NCBI GenBank assembly: GCA_958450325.1
Contig: OY288256.1
Span: forward strand, 49,990,953-50,054,952
Direction of reading: 5' to 3'
DNA from: Agrostemma githago
Taxonomy: Eukaryota; Streptophyta; Magnoliopsida; Caryophyllales; Caryophyllaceae
Length of the DNA: 64,000 nt
Part shown: piece after piece, positions 11,232 to 21,059 of the stretch
Layout: each line of letters begins with the position of its first letter
Position numbering within the stretch: position 1 is the stretch's first letter
The notes under the pieces: generated by a model
What the model saw: only the letters and a program-made list of their open reading frames with translations
Database searches by the model: none
What the model was told of the DNA's origin: nothing
Translations under genes and position numbers: made by a program

Positions 11232-13003
11232 ATGGGTATCGATCATTTGACGACTATGCTTCTCGCCTGGTCCCAATACTTTCGGGACGAGGAGAAAGTC
11301 CGGCTAACTCAGATGGGGATAGTCAATTTATTCCCTTTTCAACGTCTGATAGTCGACTCACATTTTCTGGATGCCTGTCTGTCGTTTTGGGATACCACCC
11401 ATCACGTGTTTGCATTCCCGAGGGCGAGATGTGTCCTTTGCCCGAGGAGATCGCGGCCATAGGAGGCTGGGGTCTTGCTGTTCAGCCCGCCATTCCCCCA
11501 TTCTACCCGGATCCGAGGAGGAGATTAAGGGAGTTCTTGGGTTTGTCTCATGCTGAGGCAAACCGAATGGTGCAGGGAGATACCGTTTCCCTGTTTGACC
11601 TGGCTGACAAGTTCATGAACCCACGGGACGTGAGGGCCACCCCTGCTCATAGGCGTAGGGCATTCGCCTTTTACATGTTGCATTGCTATGTCTTCGAGGG
11701 GCTGATGGAGCTTGACTCATGTAGGGGTCAAATCAGACTAATTGGAGTGGTTGACCAGATGGAGACTGGTCATAGCCCTGCTTGGCTAGCCACTGGAGAG
11801 ATTATCATGGGTCTGGACGCCAGACGGCTTGACCCGACCCGACGGCTGATGGGGAGTACCCGTTTTCTTCAAGTATGCACCTCGATTTTTTTTTTTTTTT
11901 TCGTTCACGTTTCACGCGAAATTCCTGATTCTCGTAAGTCACTCGATCGAGTGGACCTGTCACTCGATCGAGTGACAATCGTGCCGGGCTACTGCCTGTT
12001 TTTGATAGGCCTACTCGATCGAGTCAGCTGCTGTACTCGATCGAGTGGGCTGTAGCGGACCACTCAATGGCTTACGAAGCTTGTGTATGCCTTTCAGATA
12101 TGGTTGTCGGAACGGCTCTCAATCATAGAGACTCCTCCGAGCATTCCCAATTATCGGAGCAGTCAGATTAGCTCCCGAAGGCGGAAAATAAGCTCGAGTC
12201 ATCGGATTGATCGAGCTTACTGGGACGAGGAGTTGGTGTTTCACGGGGGTCCCTTGATCAGGTGGACCGTCGCTTGGTGGTTTCTCTCGAAGTTGACCGG
12301 GTTGGCTAAGAGAGACCAAGCCCGGTATCTGACGATCCTGTCCTTAGACTGGACAGTTCACATTTATCCGGACCGTCTCCTAAGGCAGTTCGGTTCGTCT
12401 CAGCGCATCCCTGAGACGGAAGCCATTATCAGCGTCCCGCTCCAATTGACGGACGCTATGTGCGACACTTGGTTGCAACGATGGTTCACCCGTCCCACAT
12501 GGACGGTACCTAGCCCTTGCCAATCCTCTTGGGTGTCACGGGCTTATCAGAAGTGGACTTCTGAAGAGTCCGAGGAGGCTCGAAAGGCCTTAAAAGTTGA
12601 TGAGGCCATCGAGTAGGTTCAGCGTGAGTCGGCGAAGGATAACAGAGATTTCTTCACCGGGGAACACATTCCTGAGACCACAGTCCGGGGAGAATCGGGT
12701 CTTAAGTCACAAACTAAGACTCGATCTAAGGAAGTCGGTTCTAGCAGCACTCGAGGGCAGACTGACTTGGAACGACGACTTGGGCCGAGGTTGGCGGTCC
12801 GGGACCGACTTGGTCCGCGTGACCGGCTCCCTGAGCCTGTCAGGGCTCGACTTGGGCCCATTGATATGACAGGGGAGTCGGGCTAAAACACTCGAGCCCG
12901 AGCTAGAGAAGTTCCCGTGGTGATTCGGGAACGCTCCCCTCCGCGTCGTCGCCAGTGGACGACTAATGAGGCTAAGGACAAGGGGAAGGGCAAGATGCCC
13001 TGA
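11232..13003 (+). pseudogene. Antisense PMD-like gene in Tat element
   Basis: The gene runs opposite to gag-pol, between integrase and the 3' LTR. The text LTQMGIVNLFPFQRLIVDSH, followed by EFLGLSHAEANRM, resembles the plant mobile domain (PMD) family, which is known in antisense extra ORFs of Tat elements. Exon 1 starts at 11232, with a one-base frame change near 11410-11425 to the frame of 11387. A phase-0 intron (11873-12097) follows. Exon 2 runs to a TAG at 12614-12616, after which the same frame stays open to about 12886 with a charged, Arg-rich tail, and another frame to 13003. No catalytic residues are recognisable; PMD relatives in plant genes act in silencing and meristem control. 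The frame change and TAG make this copy doubtful as a functional gene. Confidence 0.7.
11873..12097 (+). other. Intron of antisense gene with four palindromes
   Basis: The donor is CAA/GTATGC and the acceptor CCTTTCAG/ATATGG. The 225-bp intron keeps phase 0 and removes an in-frame stop at about 12056. It contains four copies of ACTCGATCGAGT (11941-11952, 11962-11973, 12013-12024, 12035-12046), arranged as two pairs, the same sequence and pairing as in the LTRs. It also has a T-run at 11887-11901. Confidence 0.65.
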
Positions 13004-13397
13004 ATGCCGAGTCGTTTAGCTTTATTATTATTTAAGTACTATTATTATTTTTGTTGTGTGCCCCTTTTTTTTGTATTTATTTTTTGAATTCCTGCACTTT
13101 GTAATTTTCCGAGTTTATCGGGATTTTTTTTTTAATTAATAAAGGAAGTTTATTATAAAACCGCTCCTGTCTTTTCTTGATTGCATTGGTTGTACCCTTT
13201 TGAGGGGTTGCCTACGTATCCGCGATTAGCAGAATCAAACCAAACGTAGTTCAGGCATAGGAAATTTGCAATCTCGAATTACACCAAGACTATTAGTTCA
13301 AGATGTTTATGACAGTAGAATAAGTAATTCTAGCTCATTGACTTTCTTTTTGTAAAAAATAATTTTTATAAAGTTTGCTAATGACATTGAGAAATGG
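13004..13397. other. Spacer between antisense gene and pol end
   Basis: AT-rich, with ATTATTATT tracts and possible polyadenylation text AATTAATAAAGG at about 13133-13144 on the plus strand, suitable for the antisense gene. It includes GTTGCCTACGTATCC (13207-13221), a string I have seen conserved near the 3' end of Tat pol regions. Confidence 0.45.
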
Positions 13398-16300
13398 CTA
13401 AGGGTAGTAACGCTTCAGCTGGTCCAGGTTGGTTGGGTTGACAAACTCGTTCCCGTCCAGGTCCGTCAGCATCACTGCTCCCCCCGATAGGATTTTCTTC
13501 ACCAGATATGGCCCAGCCCAATTAGGTTTGAATTTTCCCCTCGGGTCAACTGGTAGTAAAGCCCGGATTGACTTAAGGACTAGGTCGCCCTCCTTAATGT
13601 GTCTGGGCCTTACTCTCTTGTTGAAGGCCCGTTGGATCCTCTTCTGGTAGATTTGGATATTATTGAGGGCACGAGACCGTCGTTCGTCTAGTAGAACCAG
13701 TGAGTCATATCGTGCTCGAACTCAGTCAGCTTCGGGTACTTGGCTTTCTAGCAGAATTCTGAGGGACGGTACCTCCAGCTCGACTGGTTGGACTGCCTCC
13801 ATCCCGTAGGTTAGGTAATATGGTGTCGCCCCGGTTGCGGTGCGGATTGACGTTCGATATCCCCATAGGGCAAAAGGTATTTTGTCGGGCCAGTCCCGGT
13901 AATTATCAGCCATCTTTTTTAGTATGGTGACAATCATTTTATTAGCCGCCTCTACTGCTCCATTTGTTTGGGGACGGTAAGGCGAGGAAGTACGCCTTTG
14001 GATTTTATACTTGGTCAGTAGGGCCGCAGTCTCGGCTTGAAAGTGAGTCCCGTGATCACTGATAAATTCAGACGGAATCCCATATCGACATATTATCTTG
14101 TTTTGGATGAACTTGGCGACATGTTTAGCAGTGAGGATGCGATATGATTCAGCTTCGACCCATTTGGTGAAATAGTCGATAGCTACCAAAATAAAGCAAT
14201 GCCCACCGGTACCCGAGGGATTTATTTTCCCGATTATGTCGATACCCCATGTTGAGAATGGCCAGGGTGACGTCATGGTATAGAGTAGTGATGACGGCAT
14301 ATGTTGCACATTGCCAAAAATTTGACAGTTATGACAATGTTTGACATACGACCGGCAATCGGCTTCCATGGTATTCCAATAATAACCGAGCCTCATGATC
14401 TTCCGGACCAGCATGTGGGCATTCATGTGTGGGCCGTTCTCACCATCATGTACTTTGGCCATAACCTTTTCAGCCTTGTACTTCTCAACACAAAGGAGAA
14501 GAGCCCCCTGTGCCGTCTTTTTATACAGTTGCCCGTCGTCGGTGCGGATGAACTGGGTGGCCAGCCTCCGTAAGGCTTTCTTGGCTCGACCTTCCGTCCC
14601 GGGAGGATATTTTCCGTTTGTTAGGTACGCTAACACGGCTTGGTACCAGGGTTCGGGATCGGTTATTTCGATGTCTTCAATGTCGTAAATGTATACCGGC
14701 TCGGACCGTCTTTCGACGCAAATTGGCATGCTGGTCACATGGTCGGGAATGTGAGGATGCCAATTTTGAGAGTGCATCTGCAAACTGATTCTCTTCCCGG
14801 GGTAGGTATATATACTCTACCTTTTGGAATTGTTTCTCGAGATCCCTTACTCGTGCCTGGTAGGCCACGAGATTAGCATTCGAGTCTTCCATTTTTGAAG
14901 TGCTTGGTTAATGACCAAGGATGAATCACCATGTACCCGGAGATTTGTAATCCCCAGATTGGCGGCGGCTTGTAGCCCGTAAATGCATGCTTCGTACTCT
15001 GCTGCATTATTGGTAACATCAAAGTCCAGTTTGATGGAGACGGGAGTATGTTCCCCTTTTGGTGAAATTAGGAGGATCCCGACTCAAAACCCTCGAAAAT
15101 TGGATGCTCCATCGAAGTATAAATCCCAAGTTTCAGTATCCGTATGGAAAATATCTTCGTCTGGGAAGGACCAAGTGTCGGTGTGTCCTTCTTCGGTTAC
15201 CGGGCTATCGGCGAGAAATTCAGCTACTACTCGACCTTTAATAGCCTTTAACGGTACAAACTTTAAGTCGAACTCTGCCAGCATTAGAGTCCACCTAGAG
15301 ATTCGGCCGTTGAGAACGGGCTTTTCGAAGATGTATTTGATCGGGTCCATCTTGGATAGCAAATGGACCTCGTAACTGAGCATATAATGTCGGAGCTTCT
15401 TAGTGGCCCAGACTAGAGCAAAACACGTCTTTTCGAGCATGGTATATTTGCACTCATACTCTAAAAACTTCTTGCTGATATAGTAAATGGCTCTTTCTTC
15501 GGAGTCAACTGTCTGAGCCAGCATAGCCCCCATGGCCGTCTCGGTCGTCGTTAGGTATAACGACAGAGGCAAACCGGGTTGAGGTGGCATTAAAACTGGT
15601 GGAGCAGACAGAATTTCCTTGATCTTGTCGAAAGCAGTTTGGCACTTGTCATCCCATAGTACCCGTTCTCCCACTTTCAGTTTCTTGAAAATTGGTTCAC
15701 ACACCATGGTTAGTTTGGAAATGAACCGACTGATGTACTGGACTTTCCCGAGGAATCCCCTTATTTCTTTTTCGGTTTTAGGAGGTTGCATCTAGGTAAT
15801 GGCTTTGATTTTAGCTGGGTCGACTTCGATACCTCGTTGGCTAACGATATGACCCAGTAATTTGCCTGATGTTACCCCGAAACTGCACTTTTGAGGGTTT
15901 AGCCTCATGTTGTATTTGCGCAATCGGGTGAAAAATTTTCTTAGGGCGGTGATGTGACCGTCCCGTTCTTTGGATTTCACGATCATGTCGTCTACATAAA
16001 CTTCTACCTCTTTATGCATCATGTCGTGTAATAAAGTGGTAGCGGTCCTCTGATATGTGGCCCCGGCATTAATGAGACCGAAAGGCATGACGGTATAGCA
16101 GTAAGTACCCCAAGGTGTTGTGAAGGTAGTCTTACTCATGTCTTCTTCCGCCATCTTGATCTGATAATACCCAGCATACCCGTCCATGAATGATAGAAGG
16201 GCATGATCGGCAGTGTTATCCACCAGTATATCGATGTGTGGTAACGGAAAATCATCTTTCGGGCTTGCCTTGTTAAGATCCCGAAAATCTACACATACCC

Positions 16301-16616
16301 GCACCTTACCGTCCTTTTTAGGAACCGGCACGATGTTTGCCACCCAGTCCGGATACTCGGACACTTGTATGAAGCCGGCTTTGAATTGTTTGTCGACTTC
16401 TTCTTTTACCTTGAGAGACCACTCGGGCCTCATCCGACGAAGCTTTTGTTTGACCGGTTTACACCCATCTTTGATTGGTATGTGGTGCTCGGCTATTTCC
16501 CGGTCTATCCCTGGCATGTCCTTGTAGGACCATGCGAAGACATCCTTGAACTCTAGGAGGAGGCTTACAAACTGTTGTTTCTCCTCGGGATTTAAGGATA
16601 ACCCTATCTTAAGTGT
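13398..16616 (-). pseudogene. Tat pol: RT, RNase H x2, integrase (broken)
   Basis: The frame follows gag-protease directly after one in-frame TAG (16617-16619). RT (16517-15792) keeps motif A FMDGYAGYYQI and the catalytic VYVDDMIVKS. A TAG at 15792-15794 precedes MQPPKTEKEIRGFLG. RNase H follows, then a second RNase H beginning DLYFDGASNFRGF, cut by TGA at 15084-15086 and frameshifts near 14885 and 14780. Integrase (14783-13722) has an HHCC-type finger ending CHNC, and the D, D and E residues in WGIDIIG, ISDHGTHF and NGAVEAANK. A TGA at 13722-13724 separates the conserved C-terminal part, which ends at 13398. All stops look like single-base changes. The enzyme cannot be made as one protein without readthrough. 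Confidence 0.9.
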
Positions 16617-19600
16617 CTAAGGCTCTAAGGTTGTTCCCACATTTATGGACTCGGTTTCTTCGATTACCGGGTTCCGGGACTCCCTTTGCTCTAGTTGTTC
16701 GATCAGATGCGGAGGTAAGGGTACCTGTTCGTCTGGTTTCTCAATGTCATAGCATAAAGCATTTTTAAAAGCGAAATTTGAAAGAGACAAGTCGTAAGCA
16801 AAACGGTTGTTATTATTGATTGAAAATTTGGAGAACAGCTCAAAGAGAGCAGCCATCTGATCATTGGTCAGTGGCGGGATAGGTAGAGCACTCGGGACAG
16901 ACCCCGAAGTGCCAGCAGCAGGAATAATAAAAGGGAGAGGGGTTACAGGAGTGACTCTAGCACCGACTTCCCTAGACTCGACCTCAGACTCTGACTCTGA
17001 CTCTGACTCAGACTCTGACTCAGACTCGGACTCAGACTCAGGCATGTCTCCCTCTCCGGTGACCAGCTTGTAGATTCTTCCCTGGCTGTCAGTCCACTTG
17101 ACAGTCTTCCTCCAGGCCCTGTTTCCCGTCTCGGAACCAACATCCGAGATCAGCTTGGTCGGGTCAAACCTGTTGCTGCGGAGGATCAGGTTGACCAGGT
17201 CTTCCTTTGGAGTTGGGGCTATGGTGTTTTCCCCAAATAGTAGCCCTAGAGCGGGCTCAGCATCTTCAGCTCCGTTGGATTGGATGAGGGCGAACACATC
17301 ATCCGGAATGTAGTTGCAGTCCCGGGCCAAGTGGGTCCCGAGCTGCATAGCATTGGGTTGGTATAGACCAACCTGGACAGCCCCAAACACCGGTGTGACA
17401 AAGTAATCAGCCAACCGTGGGCAATAAGGGCTCAAGTAGATACCCTTAAGGATGTTGCAGGCCTTTTCGATCCCTGCTCGGACAACATTGTCGGGGGTGA
17501 TGTCATAACCGAGACCAAAGTGAGATTCTTCGTCTTTGAGAACCTCGATGATCTTCCAAGCTGGATGATCGGGTCGAGAGGTAGCCCCCGGAAAGTACCC
17601 TAGGTTTTGGAGCATCATGTCGATACTCGTAGTGAAGTAAGGCCTAAAGAGGTACTCTTCCTCGATCATCCCCACAAAATCGAACCCCCAGATGTCCGTG
17701 CGTCCCGTGGCGTTACAGCTAGCCACAGTCATTGGTGTTGCCTCTAAAGTGATGACATCGTTAAGCAGAGGCATTTTGATCTTTCGGTGGAGGGTGGAGG
17801 ACACCGCCTTGACCGCGTGGATCCAAGGCCTACCCAGGAGCAAGTTGAACGATGAGGCGACATCGATCACCTGGAATTCGAGCTCCTTCTCTATTGGGCC
17901 GGTTATGATGGTCAGTTTCACGGCCCCAGCTACCGACTTTGGGCTCCCATCGAAAGCTTGGATGGTCTGAGCAGTCGGGACATAGTCAGCCTCGGTAATG
18001 CCGAGGGCTTTTGCGGTCCTTAGAGGAAGGACATTCACAGCGGACCCATCATCAACTAGGGTCATAGGGAGGTATTTTCCTCGGCAGACCACCGTAATGT
18101 AGAGGGCCAGATTATGGGTGGCCCCAAATGGTGGTAGGTCGGCTTCGGAGAAAGTGATTACCGGTCCTTCTTCCTTAGCCTTGCCTTTTAGGCGGGGCAA
18201 GACCGTGGCTACCATTTCAGCAGGGGTAACCAAAGAGTCAACCTTGATTTGATCGAGAGCCTTTATGAGTGCTTCCCGATGTTCCTGAGAGCTAACCAGG
18301 AGTTGCCATATAGTGAGGTCAACTCGGGTTTTCTTCAGTTGTTTCACAAGAGCCGTTTCAGCAGTTGGCTCTTCAGAGGTGACTTCCGTAATGACGGTTG
18401 TCGGGATAGGGACGTCCCTAGAGCTAGTGGCTTGATAGGGACGACCAAGGTGGTTACTAGTTAAGACTCGAGATTTAGTCTTTCGAATCTCCTCGGCGGT
18501 AATGGGGACAGCTTCCCCTTTGGCGAGGTAGACGTCTTCCTCGTCATCGAACCAGATCCCGTTCACTTGCGGGATAAAAGGAGAGATAAGGTGAGAACAA
18601 TCAATCACCTCCCCGGTAAAGATGGCGTGGGAGCTGAAAGGGTTCTCCTTGTTGCTGGGCTTATCTCCGGGTAGCGGGATTTTACCGCTTTCAATCAGGT
18701 CCTGAATCAAGTGCTTCAGCTTCCAGCACTTTTCGGTATCATGCCCGTTGCCCCGGTGGTATTGGCAATAGGCTTGGGCATTGTAGTTCTTGGAGCGTCG
18801 CTCAACCGGAACTTCAGGAGTTGGGCCTATCGGTTGGATTAGGCCTTTTGAGGACAGCCTTTGTAAGGCATAAGTATAGGTCGTGCCTATATCAGTGAAA
18901 ACCCGAGGTGGGGTGTTCCTCTTGGACGGGGCATCTAGTAGATTAACCGCGTCGAAAATACTGCGGGTTGCAGCTTGAGGCTTGGTTGTGGAGGAAGAAG
19001 CCCCTTGGTAACCCTTAGCAGCGGCCTTAGTGAGGCCTTCCAGTCTCAGATCATCTTCGATCCTCATACCCATTTCAGTGAGGGTCGTGAAATTGGGTAT
19101 GACAGCATATCGGAGGTGAACCCGGTAGGATGGGAGGAGGTTCTTGACAAAGGCCTCCACCAAAGTCTTCTCACTGAGCTTATCGACCAGTTTCACGCTC
19201 TCGGCCCTCCAGCGTTGAAGATATTTGGTAAAACCTTCCTTCGGCTCGTGGGCCATAACCTCCAGAGATCTCATTGTGGTTTGGATCTCGGTGTTGTCAG
19301 CATAGTTCCGAGCGAACTCGGTGGCCACATCATCCCATGTAGGGTATTTCTTCGGGTCTAGCCTGTAGTACCAGGCCCGAGGGTGCTTTTCAAGAGACGC
19401 AGCAAAGAGGTTCTTGAACATGGTAGAGTCCACCCCTTTGATGGCCATGAACTCCTTGAAGGCCCGTACATGTAGTAACGGGTCTTCAGTCCCTTCGAAC
19501 ATAGGCAAACCGGTGAGGTTCAGGTTTGCAGGCAGCTTGTCACTTAGCGGGTTATACTCCCGACTGTTTTCCCGGTGAATGTTGTTACTCCCAGTTAAAT

Positions 19601-19811
19601 GAACTTGTTCTTCCAGTCGGCGGACCGAGCTAACCAGTTCAGCTAAAGGTCCGGTAGTTCCGGTAGTAGGAGTCTTGTGCTCCACCGAAGCCAATCGAGT
19701 GACGATCACAACTTGCCCAGCCCTCATTTCATTCAGTTGGGCATCGATGTCGGCCTGCTTCTCGATCATGGCATCAACGGAGGTTTTCAGTTCAGCTAAG
19801 GCAGTTTCCAT
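16617..19811 (-). CDS. Tat gag-protease polyprotein, 1064 aa
   Basis: Intact ORF. An N-terminal helical region is followed by a Retrotrans_gag-like domain at about residues 105-235 (FKNLFAASLEKHPRAWYYRL region, W and KYLQRWR conserved). A Cys/His knuckle, CQYHRGNGHDTEKCW, lies near 345-360. A retropepsin-like aspartic protease near 580-690 has active site VDDGSAVNVLP; most retropepsins have DTG or DSG, so Asp-Asp-Gly is a variant. A long linker follows, with a (Ser-Glu)n run at about 920-945 encoded by a TCTGAC/TCAGAC repeat. Gag would package the RNA and protease would mature the polyprotein. A single TAG divides it from RT in the same frame. The start is the first Met after the leader and is shared with the level-0 copy. 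Confidence 0.9.
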   Translation of the reverse strand: METALAELKTSVDAMIEKQADIDAQLNEMRAGQVVIVTRLASVEHKTPTTGTTGPLAELVSSVRRLEEQVHLTGSNNIHRENSREYNPLSDKLPANLNLTGLPMFEGTEDPLLHVRAFKEFMAIKGVDSTMFKNLFAASLEKHPRAWYYRLDPKKYPTWDDVATEFARNYADNTEIQTTMRSLEVMAHEPKEGFTKYLQRWRAESVKLVDKLSEKTLVEAFVKNLLPSYRVHLRYAVIPNFTTLTEMGMRIEDDLRLEGLTKAAAKGYQGASSSTTKPQAATRSIFDAVNLLDAPSKRNTPPRVFTDIGTTYTYALQRLSSKGLIQPIGPTPEVPVERRSKNYNAQAYCQYHRGNGHDTEKCWKLKHLIQDLIESGKIPLPGDKPSNKENPFSSHAIFTGEVIDCSHLISPFIPQVNGIWFDDEEDVYLAKGEAVPITAEEIRKTKSRVLTSNHLGRPYQATSSRDVPIPTTVITEVTSEEPTAETALVKQLKKTRVDLTIWQLLVSSQEHREALIKALDQIKVDSLVTPAEMVATVLPRLKGKAKEEGPVITFSEADLPPFGATHNLALYITVVCRGKYLPMTLVDDGSAVNVLPLRTAKALGITEADYVPTAQTIQAFDGSPKSVAGAVKLTIITGPIEKELEFQVIDVASSFNLLLGRPWIHAVKAVSSTLHRKIKMPLLNDVITLEATPMTVASCNATGRTDIWGFDFVGMIEEEYLFRPYFTTSIDMMLQNLGYFPGATSRPDHPAWKIIEVLKDEESHFGLGYDITPDNVVRAGIEKACNILKGIYLSPYCPRLADYFVTPVFGAVQVGLYQPNAMQLGTHLARDCNYIPDDVFALIQSNGAEDAEPALGLLFGENTIAPTPKEDLVNLILRSNRFDPTKLISDVGSETGNRAWRKTVKWTDSQGRIYKLVTGEGDMPESESESESESESESESESEVESREVGARVTPVTPLPFIIPAAGTSGSVPSALPIPPLTNDQMAALFELFSKFSINNNNRFAYDLSLSNFAFKNALCYDIEKPDEQVPLPPHLIEQLEQRESRNPVIEETESINVGTTLEP
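16985..17042. repeat. Hexanucleotide repeat coding (Ser-Glu)n
   Basis: Tandem GACTCT/GACTCA units lie inside the gag-protease ORF. Length keeps the frame. Such a tract is prone to slippage. Confidence 0.8.
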
Positions 19812-21039
19812 CCTGCGAGTGTGTCTGGTTGATGGTGGCCTGTCTGTAAGAACACCACGTAATCAGAAACCGAACCCAGTCTTGGAATCAAAGGAAACAG
19901 TACATCCCGAGCGACCCAAAAAGAAAGGACTGAGTGGAAAAGACTCGAGAAAGACATCTAGACGGATGATTCGTGGGTGGTATGACTTCCTTAGGATTTC
20001 GGCTTTGTGGGCCTAGTCCCGTTCGAAGGAAGGTCCACGTGAGATTATTCCCCAGACTTTTGACTCGAGTGTATGGACGGACTTTCCTTTGTAGGGGTAT
20101 GCCCTACGCGGGTTGGTCGTGCCTTGACAGATAAGGCGGACTCGGGAAAGGGGGGAAACTCGTGATATAAGATCGACGGAGTTTCGACGCTATAAACCCT
20201 CTACGTACTATGCAAAGACCCGACACACGGATTGACAGTAGGTCCTATAATAAGGAAGGTTTATTTTAGGAAAGTTGCAAGTTGAGGTTTGAATGCAAAA
20301 ATGAACGAATTTCCGAGAGTTTTGAAAACTGAAAACGGAATTTCGAAAACCGAGATTAGAATTTTGAAAAGGAAAATTCCGAAAATCAAGGTGGTGAGGG
20401 TGGAAATTCGAGAATTAAAACGGACAGCATGCCGACTACAGAAAAGGATATTTTGAGTCAAATCGTTGATCCTAAATTTCGGCGGCATTCCGAGTTTTGA
20501 AAATTGGACATTTTGAAACGGTGAGTCCCGAAATAGGCAGTATTTCGGGTTTTTCAAAATTGGGCGTTTTAGAATGACGGGTCCCGAAATGGACAGTATT
20601 TCGGGTTTTTCGAAAGGTGGGTATTTTTGGAAAGATGCAATTTTGAAATGACGGTTTTTGAAAAATGACACGGAAACCAAGTAGCACGTAGTCAAACAAG
20701 CATTATAACGACGCTTATGTATGCTTTACACTAAGTCTCGGTCAGTCAAAATAGGGTCTATACCAACAACGATGGCTTTCTCATGTGATGGACGGACTCC
20801 CTAAGCCGAGTTGGTCTTAGGACATGCCGCAAAACTGAGACGAGTTCCACCATCGATGTTTTTAGCGCACCCATGTAGGAATGCACCGCGGTATAGTGGG
20901 ACGTCGGTCACAAGTAACCGGCCCGGGCAAAAATGGGTTATGCATGAATCATTAAACTAACGCGCGCACACTAATCTACGAACGATTTCTCTTCGAGTCT
21001 CACCCTAGGAACCCCGATGACATGTGGTACATCAGGTAT
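19812..21039 (-). other. Tat 5' leader (untranslated)
   Basis: About 1.2 kb lies between PBS and gag. It includes an A-rich/T-rich zone at 20270-20690 with repeated text TTTCGGGTTTTTC and GAAATTTCGAGAA. ORFs here are low-complexity and shared only in composition with 27280-27510 of the level-0 leader. I see no gene. Confidence 0.6.
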
Positions 21040-21056
21040 CCCCAGCGGAGTCGCCA
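21040..21056 (-). promoter_or_regulatory. Primer-binding site of level-2 Tat element
   Basis: On the minus strand TGGCGACTCCGCTGGGG starts 3 bases from the LTR end. It is the type seen in Ogre/Tat elements and matches a plant tRNA-Arg 3' end as I recall it. The same sequence is at 27860-27876. Confidence 0.75.
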
Positions 21057-21059
21057 AAT

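Noticed and set aside
13429..19361. Plus-strand ORFs across gag and pol of the level-2 Tat element
   Set aside because: They are shadows of the minus-strand gag-pol; no independent start context or domain.
20261..20699. 144-aa and 75-aa minus-strand ORFs in the Tat leader
   Set aside because: Composition follows repeats of TTTCGGGTTTTTC; not conserved in the level-0 leader as a frame.
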